In this document: in pieces, positions 32,174 through 41,364 of the stretch
How positions within the stretch are numbered: position 1 is the stretch's first letter
How the letters are laid out: each line of letters opens with the position of its first letter
Source of the DNA: Amblyomma americanum
Taxonomy: Eukaryota > Arthropoda > Arachnida > Ixodida > Ixodidae
Length of the DNA stretch: 64,000 bases
NCBI RefSeq assembly: GCF_052857255.1
Contig: NC_135502.1
Coordinates: 187,175,806-187,239,805 of the forward strand
Reading direction: 5' to 3'
Translations under genes and position numbers: made by a program
The notes under the pieces: generated by a model
What the model saw: only the letters and a program-made list of their open reading frames with translations
What the model was told of the DNA's origin: nothing
Databases searched by the model: none

Positions 32174-33450
32174 TCCTGGTTAGCGGTGGGGCGACGTCGC
32201 ATAGGCGAAATAGACCGGCGTCGTGGAGAAGAGGGCCGGCGGCTGGAGAGGGTAGAACGGTCCGGCGAGGAAGTACGACTTTGCGGCGGCGCAGCTGGTA
32301 CAGAGTACTGACTCGGTGGGGGCCAGTACCCAGGAGCTTGGGGAGGAATTTCCGCGTCCGGGAGACGACGGCGGCAATGCCGAGCTACATGACCTGGGAG
32401 ACCACAAAAGAAGCAAATCGGCCGATTGTCCGTTGTGCGCCAGGAATCGCTGACCCTTGGAGTAGGTCGTCGGTAAGCCACTGGCCCTCGCAAATGCGCC
32501 GGAGGCGCACTATAGATTGGCGGCTGCGGTCTTGCTACGACATCGGCATATGTCACTGGAGCCGCGACAGGAGGCGGTCTCGCGACGGCTTCGGCATATG
32601 TGAGCGGAGCCGCCACAGGTTGTGGTCTGGCGACAACGTCAGCGTATGTCAGCGGAACCGTGACAGGTGGTGACGGATGAGCCGGTGGAAGAGCCTCAGC
32701 AACTTGCTCTTGAATTGTATGTCGGAGCGCTGGAGTCAGATATGAGGGTCGGTCGTGAGCGCTCGGCAGAAAGGAAAGTTGTCGTGCCACTTCTTCCCGC
32801 ACGAAGTCTTTAATCTGCTGTAGCAGCGAGGGGTCAGGAGCAGGCGTGAGCCCAGCGAGCGACTCAACCTGCTGTGGCCGCTGGCGTGTCAGAATCCGCT
32901 GCTTGCGCAACTGCTCAAAGCTTTGACACAGCGTGACGACTTCAGCAACGGTACGCAAGTCGCGCGCTAGAAGCATCTGAAAAGCGTCGTCATCGATGCC
33001 TTTCAAGATGTGTTGGATCTTGTCGGCTTCCGACATACGAGCGTTGACCCGCTTGCACAAGTCGACGACATCTTCAATGTAGCTAGTGAAGCTTTCACTA
33101 GCCTGCTGAGATCGTTCACGCAATCGCTGTTCAGCTCGGAGTTGCCTGACAGCCGGTCGACCAAATACGTCTGCAAATTTAGCCTTAAAAATGGACCAGG
33201 TTTGAATATCTGCCTCATGGTTGCGATACCAGAGGTTAGCCACACCGGCGAGATAAAAGATGACGTTGTTTAGCTTCGTCACATCGTCCCATTTGTTGTA
33301 TACGCTCACCCGCTCGTACGATGTGAGCCAATCTTCCACATCGTTCTAGTCAGTCCCGCTGAAAATGGTCGGGTCCCGTTGACGAAGAGAGCCGGCACAG
33401 ATGACAGCCTGGCCCACTTGTACGGCCTGGTGTTGGACGTCCTCAGGCAT
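32164..33450 (-). pseudogene. Gypsy-1 gag with one in-frame TAG
   Basis: The start is the ATG at 33,450-33,448 (MPEDVQHQAVQV), chosen because it is the first ATG after the LTR in the frame that runs on into capsid. A TAG at 33,348-33,346 follows IFSGTD, where Trp (TGG) is the likely original, and the frame is open again from NDVEDWL to 32,164. The product has a capsid-like region (DDVTKLNNVIFYLAGVANLW, IFKAKFADVFG, SFTSYIEDVVDLCKR), a Pro-rich part with three near-repeats of TYADVVARPQPVAAP, and a zinc knuckle CFFCGLPGHVARHC, then an Arg/Ser-rich tail. Gag forms the particle and packages RNA. Confidence 0.9.
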
Positions 33451-33501
33451 CGTGCGCGCCGGGAGAGCACGACTACGGAGCTCCAGGGCCGATGTTTTAT
33501 A

Positions 33502-33517
33502 CCCCGCACCTCCACCA
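33502..33517 (-). promoter_or_regulatory. Gypsy-1 primer-binding site
   Basis: The minus strand reads TGGTGGAGGTGCGGGG, 2 nt inside the 5' LTR, with the TGG complement of a tRNA CCA end. I do not assign the tRNA. Confidence 0.65.
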
Positions 33518-33519
33518 AA

Positions 33520-33694
33520 TGTAACGGGGGGTTTGTTACGAGGTACTGGGGCGACGGGAACGGCAACGGCAGCAGTCTGGGATCAGATCGGCAAAAGACA
33601 CACAAGCGTAGCGCTGGCAAAAACTCTCGAGAACACTGTCACCTCGTCTTCGTCTTTTCAAATCATCAGACGCATCTTCTTCTTTAGCCTTACA
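33520..33694 (-). repeat. Gypsy-1 5' LTR
   Basis: 175 bp, paired with 28,403-28,577. It ends at the TA-rich target. Confidence 0.92.
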
Positions 33695-33950
33695 ATATAT
33701 ATAACAGCGCGGCTGGGCGGCACAAAAACAATATCATTGGCTTGATCAATGGCATTGGCTTGATCGTGTCTCCTTGCGTGACGCTATTTCCTATTGTAAG
33801 TGCATTGCTGACTTTATGGAGGACTATGGTATATTCCTTTCTTTCTTTATTTTTTCTTAGACATTTGTCTAAGAGAGGGCTGAGACTAAAGGCTTGGTAT
33901 CGCCTGACGAGGCCTCAGACCCCTGTGCATGACAAAGAGGCAAAAAATTT
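33695..33950 (-). repeat. GCGGCTGGGCGGC repeat plus RTE LINE scrap with a 120-bp insert
   Basis: 33,703-33,739 is copy 2 of the short repeat. 33,742-33,832 is antisense RTE LINE sequence (ATCGTGTCTCCTTGCGTGAC, TGACTTTATGGAGGACTATG). 33,833-33,950 is a short insert containing the palindrome CTTAGACATTTGTCTAAG. The whole of 33,742-33,950 recurs inverted at about 57,421-57,620. Confidence 0.7.
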
Positions 33951-33979
33951 ATATATATATATATATATATATACATATA
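33948..33979. repeat. TA microsatellite
   Basis: TATATA run ending ACATATACAC just before the first CR1-2 monomer. Confidence 0.85.
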
Positions 33980-33982
33980 CAC

Positions 33983-34290
33983 GACACCGCATCAAGTATG
34001 CAGCGTACTCAGCTACTGCTATTGCAGGTGACCGTCACTTGGGCTGTTTGCTCAGCACTTCCCGGCACGTGCAGACTGCGCACCGATGATGCGACACCAC
34101 CTGGGCTTGCCTTGGTAATCACGGCGCCGAATCCAGACCAGACTTTAGCACACATCTGGCAACGGCGATTGGGGACTACAACGGACACCACCAAAGGAGG
34201 ACTTAAAAGCCAGCCAGCAAGCGTCCACTTTGGGCATGACACCGCATCGAGTATGCAGCGTACTCGGCTACTGCTATTGCAGGTTAGTTA
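33983..34290 (+). repeat. Tandem 5' UTR monomers of CR1-2
   Basis: GACACCGCATCAAGTATGCA and on (about 50 bp, ending TATTGCAG) starts at 33,983 and recurs at 34,238 with two mismatches, a period of 255 bp. The blocks are followed by GTGACC and GTTAGT. The sequence is unrelated to the CR1-1 monomers but the layout is the same. Confidence 0.78.
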
Positions 34291-34717
34291 CGTACGGTGG
34301 GCTTCAAGCTTTAGGAGTAACAACTTCTGTTTGATCGCGGTGTCATGCCCACTTGAGTGGATTGATGTCTTAAAGCGTTCTATTCTGTGTTCGCTCTACT
34401 CTGCAATGTTTGATTTGCTCGTCTTGCTTTCTGGCGACGTTGAGATGAACCCAGGCCCAATGTCAAAAGCTGAGGCAGATGCGTTTGCCTCGGCTCTTGA
34501 GTCGATACAGAAACTAGAGGCCGCACAAGAGGCGCTCTTGACAGAATTAAAAAGCGCAAAGGGCAAACAAGCTGCCACTGATAATGAACTCATCATTCTA
34601 ACAGCCAAGGTTGCGGCGCTTGAGTTCGCCACTTCCTCAGAAAACGCTGCAGATTCGAGCGTGAAGGAAAAAGGAATCAAAACTGTAGTGATGTGTCAGA
34701 CCAGCTGCAAACAATAA
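34253..34717 (+). pseudogene. CR1-2 ORF1 N-terminus with 2A peptide
   Basis: From the ATG at 34,253 (MQRTRLLLLQVSYVR) the frame runs through a hydrophobic leader (YSAMFDLLVLLSG) into DVEMNPGP at 34,436-34,459, a match to the 2A consensus. After it comes a coiled coil (SALESIQKLEAAQEALLTEL…ELIILTAKVAALEF). The frame stops at 34,717; a frame change near 34,690 leads into the next ORF. The start is the last ATG in the second monomer; the frame is also open through the first monomer, so a longer leader is possible. Ribosome skipping would release the leader from the rest. Confidence 0.82.
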
Positions 34718-35728
34718 CTTCAAGATGTGAGTACGCAGAACACAGGCTCAGACGAATTAAATTGCTCTTTTTCGGAATAGAAGATGACCCTGATGAGGAC
34801 TGGGCTACCCCTGAGAAGGAAGTCATAAAATTCTGCTCTGAAAAACTGCAAACTGAAACAATCAGTTCGCAATTCGAACGCGTACATAGGCTTGGGAAAT
34901 ACCAAGAAGGAAAGAACAGGCCTATAATAGCTAAACTAACTTTTTTTAAAGACAAGCAACGCATCTTGTCATCTGCACACAAATTAAAAGGCTTAAAATA
35001 TTCAATCGGTGAAGATTTCTCCCCAGCTACGCGACAAGCTAGAAAGAAGCTGCTTGACTTCGCCAAACCTCAAAAAGTTCCTTTTAAACTGTCAGTAGAT
35101 CGGCTGTTTATAAGAAATCAGACTTACACGTACGACAAAAATACTGATACCGTTGTCATGTCGCAAAGATTGCTAGACATAAGAACTTGCTCACGGGATC
35201 TTCCACAGTCAAAGCTACCTATCAATGGGTCTTTGTTGACACTATCTTACGCAAACATACGAAGCATCATGCCCAAGCGCGAATTAGTTTGCTCTCTGCT
35301 TAAGGATAACGAATCTAATATTCTTGTTCTTACCGAAACATGGCTAAATCCTGACATTACTGACGACGAAATTCTTCCTGATAACCATTCTTATAATATT
35401 TACCGCAAAGATCGAACTAGCAAGAGAGGCGGGGGCGTTCTTCTTGGTGTTAAAAAGTCATTATCATCACTTATTATCGACTCGAACTCATCTCTTTAGA
35501 TTGTGTGGGTTGAAGTAATAATAAATACGACCAAACTACTGGTAGGTGCTTGCTACCGTCCACCTGACTACAGCACTTCTTTCGTTACAGAACTACGCAA
35601 TAGCATAACCACGGCCCTCCAGCTCTGTCCTGCGCATTCTGTTTACTTATTCGGTGATTTTAACTTTCCGCTCATAAATTAGCGTAATCTATCATCATCT
35701 TGTCGAATATCTGTGGATTTTCTTAACT
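34693..35728 (+). pseudogene. CR1-2 ORF1 C-terminus fused to the endonuclease
   Basis: One open frame (34,693-35,499) holds the ORF1 C-terminal domain (IKLLFFGIEDDPDEDW, FERVHRLGKYQEGKNRPI, YSIGEDFSPATRQARKKL), a linker, and then the endonuclease N-terminus (LSYANIRSIMPKRELV, ILVLTETWLNPDIT, DRTSKRGGGVLL). ORF1 and ORF2 are thus one polyprotein here. A TAG at 35,497 and another at 35,681 interrupt it; the part up to 35,728 contains VGACYRPPDYS and YLFGDFNFPLIN. Gypsy-4 then splits it. Confidence 0.85.
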
Positions 35729-36518
35729 AGTGGGAAGCCTGCTAGATTCCCGCCGTGGCGTCTGCGCGGCATCCCGCGTCGCTCTCTTTCCCTTTCTCCC
35801 GCCTCGGGCGGCGGAGAGACGGCTGGTGGCTAATCGCTGTCATTCGGCCGCAGCTCCCCCCGGCTTCCCAAGGGCCTTTGCCATTGGTGACTTTAGGCGG
35901 GAATTCGGGACCCGTTTGGGGTGGTCGCGCGGCGCGCGTCCGTCCGAGCGGGGCGCAGAGAGAGAGACCCCTCCGAGACAGCGTAAGGTGCGTACGTTAC
36001 TGTTCGTCCGGGCCGGCCTCTGCCGTTCGGAGCAGTTCATACTCGAGCTCGCCAGCGTGGGTCCTCGATCCGCCGCGGCTCGAGCCTGTCCAGGGGTCCA
36101 ACGACCTCTGACAGGCGCACCTTGCGTTGACTGCCCACTCTCTCTCGCAAACGGCCCAACGACCGACACGAGAGAGATCACAGCACTGCCGCGGGGACAA
36201 TCTCCTCCAGCGGCGTGCTAGCGGCGCGCATTTCTCTTGTTGCCCCGAGCGCGCACCGGAGCCTTGCTCTGAGCGCGCCCCGGGACGGGGTGACTGTTGA
36301 GTGTGTGTATGTACCGCTGGAGGACGGCGTCAATAAACGTCTCCCTTGGGAACTTGGAGGCCTGTTTCTTGCGGCGAGCCGCTCTCCTCTCTGCAGAGGT
36401 TGAACGCCGCCGCAGCGGTGCCCCAGGGTGCGTGTGGTGACGGCTGATCGGGGCCCTTGGCTCGCGCGAAGCTCGAACCCACCGTGGGTAGTGGCCTGTG
36501 CCTACTGAGAAACCCACA
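35729..36518 (+). repeat. Gypsy-4 5' LTR
   Basis: 790 bp; AATAAA at 36,332-36,337 is the likely poly-A signal. The first base is A where the 3' copy has T, which breaks the TGTGGG/CCCACA inverted ends. Confidence 0.9.
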
Positions 36519-36520
36519 AC

Positions 36521-36534
36521 TGGCGCCCAACGTG
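36521..36534 (+). promoter_or_regulatory. Gypsy-4 primer-binding site, tRNA-Lys type
   Basis: TGGCGCCCAACGTG lies 2 nt after the LTR. This matches the known complement of the tRNA-Lys(1,2) 3' end used by several retroviruses and retrotransposons. Confidence 0.8.
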
Positions 36535-36607
36535 CTAAGTCACTGGCTCCTAGCCTTTGATAGCACATTTGCCGAGCAGGTCGCCTTGACGATCACGCTT
36601 GCGCACC

Positions 36608-38086
36608 ATGTCTGCCACCCCCATCGGGGCACTCGGCAGCTACGTGTCGGCTCCCTTAGGAGTCGTAGCGTCCTTTGATCCGTTGGCGGCTGTTTCTTCG
36701 AATAGCCAAACACCGTTGTTCGCCGCGGCCCCCATTGGGGCATACGGCGGTACAACCCCCAACGTCGATCACGCAGCTCCCATTGGAGCTGTATCGGGAG
36801 CACCCTGCGGTGCACCCGTCAATCACATGCCTCCGCTGTGCGTGCTTTGCACCCAGTGCGAAAGTGGTACGTGCGACGCTGCCGCAACCGGCCGTCCTGC
36901 ACAGCAGCAGCCGTGCCCCGCGAGCAGTCAATTCTGCTCTGGGAACGGTGAGGCGCTGGCCCGGCTCCCTGTGGAAACCGCGCCGCTCATCGAACTGGGC
37001 GCCTTGCCTCCTGCGTTCGTGCAGCCCGCCCAAGCCTCCTCTGAGGCCGGGGCGCAGTCGCTGCTAAGAAGTGCTGCCCAGATGATTCAGTCGCTGTCAA
37101 GGGCGGTTGCCACGCTTTTGGACGCGCCGAAGGTGTCTCACCCCGCGGTCAAGTTGCCCATGCCAACATACCGCGGGTATGATGACCTCCTCAGTGCCCG
37201 GGATTTCCTTGAGTCCCTCACCCATTACCAGAGAGCTATGGGTCTCACTGATCAGGTTGTGCTTGCACACATCATCCCCGCAGCACTGACTGACACCGCA
37301 GCTAGGTGGCATCGGCTTTCTGGCCACCGGGCAGCGACTCTCGAGGAGTTCCGTGCAGCATTCTTGCGCGAATTCAAGCCCGCTGACTATGAGCGTAGGA
37401 TGCGGCGAGAGTTGGAGCTCCGTACACAGGCTCCGGATGAGTCACTCCGGGAGTACGTACGTGCGATGGAGGACCTTTTCTCAATCGCCGAGCCCAGAGC
37501 CTCGAACGAGGAACGTGTGGAAAGGACGATCAGGCAGGCACATCCGACTTTTTCGGCATACCTGCGCGGAGGCCGGTACCGAGATTTTGAGGAGCTGGCC
37601 GCCGAGGCAAAGCGCATTCAAGGCGACATTCTCGCCGCGCGCGCCTATTGTCCGCCACCGCCGTCAAGCGAGGCCCTCGAGCGACGCTGTGCATGGAGAG
37701 GTGCCATGCCCCAACCCAACCGGCGACCACTGGCACACGCTGCCTCTGCAGCCGTTAGCGGGCAAAACGAAGTATGGGATTTGAGCGAACGAGCTCTCGA
37801 TCCCTACTCCTACAGGAGACGGACAGCCTGCACTTCACCGTTTTCTGGACCGCCGGCCGAGGGACGCCAAGCGCCCCAACGCACAGCGGAGGGGGAAGCC
37901 CGAATCAGCCAGCCCTTTGGCCGTGCAACGGGCGGAACCAGGCAGGAAGAGACGCCATTGTTCCGCGACCAAGCTCGCGGCGGTGTGCGCTGTTTCCGCT
38001 GTCAAGAGACGGGGCACTTAGCGAGAGAATGCCCCGTAACCAGGTCTCCTTTGAGGCAGGGAAATGGCGGCGCGGGTCGGTCGTAA
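36608..38086 (+). CDS. Gypsy-4 gag
   Basis: 492 residues from the ATG in GCACCATGTCTGCC. The N-terminal third is Ala/Pro/Gly-rich, with three near-repeats around AAPIGAxxG and a Cys cluster (CVLCTQCESGTC, residues about 78-91). The capsid-like region has MPTYRGYDDLLSARDFLESL, EEFRAAFLREFKP, ELELRTQAPDESLREYVRAM and RTIRQAHPTFSAYL. A zinc knuckle CFRCQETGHLAREC sits near the C-terminus. No stop or frameshift is seen. Protease is read by a -1 shift about 20 nt before the stop. Confidence 0.9.
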   Translation: MSATPIGALGSYVSAPLGVVASFDPLAAVSSNSQTPLFAAAPIGAYGGTTPNVDHAAPIGAVSGAPCGAPVNHMPPLCVLCTQCESGTCDAAATGRPAQQQPCPASSQFCSGNGEALARLPVETAPLIELGALPPAFVQPAQASSEAGAQSLLRSAAQMIQSLSRAVATLLDAPKVSHPAVKLPMPTYRGYDDLLSARDFLESLTHYQRAMGLTDQVVLAHIIPAALTDTAARWHRLSGHRAATLEEFRAAFLREFKPADYERRMRRELELRTQAPDESLREYVRAMEDLFSIAEPRASNEERVERTIRQAHPTFSAYLRGGRYRDFEELAAEAKRIQGDILAARAYCPPPPSSEALERRCAWRGAMPQPNRRPLAHAASAAVSGQNEVWDLSERALDPYSYRRRTACTSPFSGPPAEGRQAPQRTAEGEARISQPFGRATGGTRQEETPLFRDQARGGVRCFRCQETGHLARECPVTRSPLRQGNGGAGRS

Positions 38087-38101
38087 AGGGACGACCGGCC
38101 C
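38059..38101 (+). promoter_or_regulatory. Gypsy-4 gag-protease -1 frameshift signal (predicted)
   Basis: The slippery heptamer GGGAAAT (38,059-38,065, read G-GGA-AAT in the gag frame) is followed by an 8-nt spacer. A 10-bp hairpin comes next: GGGTCGGTCG (38,074-38,083), 8-nt loop containing the gag TAA (38,084-38,086), CGACCGGCCC (38,092-38,101), with one G-U pair. Slipping one base back gives GGG-AAA-TGG and enters the protease frame. Confidence 0.78.
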
Positions 38102-38529
38102 AATCCTTGCTAATCCCCTCTGCGTACAGAGCAAGCTGCCTTGCTAATGCGCACGCGCCGTTTATTCCGGTCACCATTGCTGGCCGCGAATTTTTGGCGT
38201 TACTGGATACGGGAGCCACTGCCTGCTTGTTCGGTGAAGAGGTGTTGTCCCACTTGCAAAAGCACTCGGTGCGCTTGCGGGACTGCCGTACGACATTCAA
38301 CCTTGCGAAAGGCGTAGCCCATTCGGCTGGCGCCGCGAGGCTGACAGTCAGGTGGGGAGAGCGGACGAGACGCACGCGTTTCATCCACCTCCCAGGGCTC
38401 AGTGTGCCCGTTATTCTCGGAAGGGACTTTCTCCTGAAAACCGGGATCGTGGTGGACATTGCGAATGGCGGCTATCGCGACGGACCATTTTCCCAGCTGA
38501 AGCCGTTCATTGCCCATTGGCGTCAATAA
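38065..38529 (+). CDS. Gypsy-4 protease
   Basis: Continues from the -1 shift. FIPVTIAGREFLALLDTGATACLF carries the DTGA active site, and PVILGRDFLLKTGIVVDI is the C-terminal ILG-type motif of retropepsins. It ends at TAA 38,527-38,529. The RT that follows is in yet another frame (a further -1), with no slippery site that I can find in the overlap, so an indel is likelier than a second recoding event. Confidence 0.85.
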   Translation, partial: WRRGSVVKGRPAQSLLIPSAYRASCLANAHAPFIPVTIAGREFLALLDTGATACLFGEEVLSHLQKHSVRLRDCRTTFNLAKGVAHSAGAARLTVRWGERTRRTRFIHLPGLSVPVILGRDFLLKTGIVVDIANGGYRDGPFSQLKPFIAHWRQ

Positions 38530-39702
38530 CTGCCTGCGCAGTGAAGGCGTTCGGAGAGTGCCAAGCTCAGCGACCAGGGCCAAGCTCTTGTGTCGAGCGT
38601 TCCGTCGTTCACGCTCCCCTTTGGAACCGAGCGGCGCGGCACGACCAGGCATCACATCCGCTGGCCGCCTTTGCGGTAACGTTGGATGACACTCAGAAGG
38701 CTCGTTTGACAGCACTGTTGCGTCAGCACGATGAGCTCTTCACGGATCAACCTGGCTGTACTAATTTAGTGAGCCACAAGATCCACACCAGAGATGCGCT
38801 TCCTTTGAAGTGCAACCCCAGACCCGTCAGCCTTGCGAAAAGGCAGGTGATCGATGGGTTGCTGTATGAGATGCTGTCGGCGGACATTATCCGTCGCTCG
38901 TCCAGCGCTTGGGCGTCTCCGGTTGTGTTGGTGCCTAAGAAAGATGGCAGCCACCGGTTGTGTGTGGATTATCGCCGTCTGAATGCGCTGACTCGAAAGG
39001 ATGCCTATCCGCTCCCGACGATCAGCTCAATCGTAGGAAACCTGGGCAGTGCGCGGTACTTTTCCACGCTAGATGCCTCCAAACGCTACCTACAGGTCCA
39101 GATGGCGGACGCTGACCGGTCTAAGACCGTGTTCACGTGCCACAGAGGGCTGTTTGAGTTCACTCGCATGCCCTTCGGTCTCTGCAATGGTCCTGCGACT
39201 TTTCAGAGGCTCATGGACCGCGTCTTAGGGGAAGTTAAATGGTCTCATGCCATGTGCTACCTGGACGATATCGTGATTTATTCACGAACCTTCGATGAGC
39301 ACTTAGGCCACATTGCCGACGTGCTCGCGAGGGTACGGGCTGGTGGGATGACTTTGAATCCTGCGAAAGCCCAAATAGAGCGGACCCGAGTTCAGTTGCT
39401 AGGGTTCACGCTGGGCAAGGGCTCCATTGAGCCCGATGCGGACAAACTCCGAGCTATACTCGAGTTTCCCGCGCCCAAGGGCGTACGCGGCCTCCGCCGT
39501 TTTCTGGGAATGGCCAATTTCTATCGGTCGTTCATCCCGTCCTGTGCCCGCGTGCAGACACCCTTGACCAAGCTCTTGGGAAAGACTGCCGCGTGGCGAC
39601 GGGGGCCCGAGCAAGAGCGATCCTTTCGCCTCCTGTCTAGTGCCATTGCCGAGACAGCGCAGCTCAGGCTACCCGACCTGACCAGACAGTTCGTAGTCCA
39701 GT
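38530..39702 (+). pseudogene. Gypsy-4 reverse transcriptase and start of RNase H
   Basis: RT motifs: [35 protein letters not shown] (motif A Asp present), MPFGLCNGPATFQRLMD, CYLDDIVIYS (YLDD), GFTLGKGSIEPDADKLRAIL and FLGMANFYRSFIPSC. RNase H begins at RLPDLTRQFVVQ, where a solo LTR enters at 39,703; the Asp of TDAS is on the other side. The frame upstream is open from before 38,352 and overlaps the protease. Confidence 0.88.
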
Positions 39703-40248
39703 GTTGCATTTGGGTTGCAAGCCCCAAGGGTAGCGTTGGCCTGGCGGCCTGGGGCACAGCTGGAAACATCCGAAGGTCCCGGCAAAGGATGAGTCGACTG
39801 GCAACAGAACAACTTGTTTATTCTGGCATCTCAAAAGAGCAGCCGGTCAGGGTGACCACGTTACTCGAAGGGCGAAATCGAAGTCTCTCGTTGGCGTCCG
39901 GGGCAGCTCTCTTTATACCCACGAAGTCGAGGGCAAGAGGGAACGGCTTGGGAAGAGTCATACGATACGGCGACGCTTGAACATGTCCAGACGTGACGGG
40001 CGCGTCCGCCAGGCCGGCGCCGGTCAGACCTCCTCGCCTCCCAGTTGGGGAGCTCCTCTCCCCGGCTGCCGCGCTTTGACAAGCATGGGCAAAACCTGCA
40101 CACACACACACACGCACGCACGACGACACGTGGCACTGAAACCTGCCTGGACGCGCTTGGCGGGAGGCGTTGCGGCCGCGATGAACGAAGCCGCGGCGTC
40201 CGTTGCATCCGCGCCGGCTATACCGCGCGTTGTAGGCGAGACGTAACA
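39703..40248 (-). mobile_element. Solo LTR in the RNase H of gypsy-4
   Basis: The insert runs TGTTGC…GTAACA on the plus strand and has a 4-bp duplication CCAG (39,699-39,702; 40,249-40,252). Removing it restores FVVQ-TDASDLGLG in frame. On the minus strand GGGTATAAAG (39,920-39,911) and AATAAA (39,822-39,817) fall in promoter then poly-A order, so the LTR points left. It has a CA/CG microsatellite at about 40,098-40,130. A solo LTR arises when the two LTRs of an element recombine; no related full copy is in the window. Confidence 0.85.
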
Positions 40249-40252
40249 CCAG

Positions 40253-41224
40253 ACTGACGCGAGCGATCTGGGTTTAGGAGCAGTTCTCCTACAGGATTTC
40301 GATGGCCTGCTGAAGCCGCTGGCCTTTGCCAGCCGCTCCTTGCTGCCCTCGGAGAGGAATTACTCCGTGACCGAGAAGGAGTGCCTCGCCATCGTGTTTG
40401 CACTGCGGAAATTCGACGTCTACCTTGACGGGACGCAATTCGTGGTGCAGACAGACCACAGTGCGCTCAGTTGGCTGATGCGGCTCCGCGAGCCTGCGGG
40501 TCGGCTGGCGCGCTGGGCTCTCCTGATACAGCATTACGACTTTTTGGGGCAGTATCGAAAGGGGAGCACGAACGTGGTAGCTGACGCGCTATCCCGTGCT
40601 CCACTCGCCAGCGGCGCCTTGACGCCAGCAGGCGGAGCGGGCGAAAAAGCGGACGAGCCGCCGGGCGACAAGGAGGGGGAGCCCGCAAACGGGCTAACCC
40701 ATTCCGCTAACCAGGCAAGCAGCGCTTCGCAAAGCGGGCGAGAGGCAAAGCGCCGCGTGAGCGCCTCGGAGACGCCGTCGCGAGCGGAAATTTTGGCTGC
40801 AAACCTGAAGGGGGACGAGACCAGGCCCCCCTCTGGGGTAACAGGAATCGTTTTCAGCCGGAAAGAGCTGCTGAAAGCCCAGCAAAATGACCCCATGTGT
40901 CGCGAGATGAGCGACGGTCTCAGGGAGACGGAGCGCCGGGACGCTACTTGTATTGTAGCGGGCGCAGGGGGTGAAAGCAAGCGTGTGTCGCGGCGAGCCC
41001 CAGGGGATTCATATTTGTTGGGCCATGACGGGCTCGTACTGAAATACATAGCCACCGATGATTTTGACCCGTTCAAGGTGGTTATCCCCAAAAGTCTGAG
41101 AGGCGCACTGTTGCGATTTTCTCATGACGAACCACTGGCCGGTCACCTGAGTGGCTCCAAAGTTTTTGCAAAACTGAGTCAATCGGTGACGTGGCCCGGC
41201 ATGAAGCATGACATTTTCCGCTAT
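40253..41224 (+). pseudogene. Gypsy-4 RNase H and start of integrase
   Basis: [40 protein letters not shown] and VVQTDHSALSWLM are RNase H. KGSTNVVADALSRAP ends the domain. A low-complexity linker of about 110 residues follows. Integrase starts with its zinc finger, FSHDEPLAGHLSGSKV, and breaks off at HDIFRY, where an ISL2EU-like transposon enters. The Cys pair is at 43,590. Confidence 0.88.
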
Positions 41225-41364
41225 GGGCTCCGTGCGCTGGTATGGTGGCGCCAGCAGCGACCGCATCGCCAGCGCCGCTTGCGGCTGTCCCGGTGTTAAC
41301 CGGACGCCCAGTGCGTTTTTGTCAACCGGCCTGGCCACATCGCAGACGCGCTCTGACCATCGTT

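Larger units (their letters stand above)
28403..33694 (-). mobile_element. Ty3/gypsy retrotransposon gypsy-1
   Basis: It is 5.3 kb with 175-bp LTRs that differ at one position by my reading, so it is a recent insertion. From the 5' side (minus strand): LTR, primer-binding site, gag (one TAG), -1 frameshift signal, one long pol ORF, LTR. There is no envelope-like ORF. Despite the young LTRs it should be inactive: gag has a stop and the first RT catalytic Asp is Asn. Confidence 0.93.

Noticed and set aside
35840..36568. Antisense and sense open frames in the gypsy-4 LTRs (36,218-36,568; 35,755-36,111)
   Set aside because: GC-rich LTR sequence gives long chance frames; products are Arg/Ser/Pro-rich with no domain, and an indel between the two LTRs changes them.
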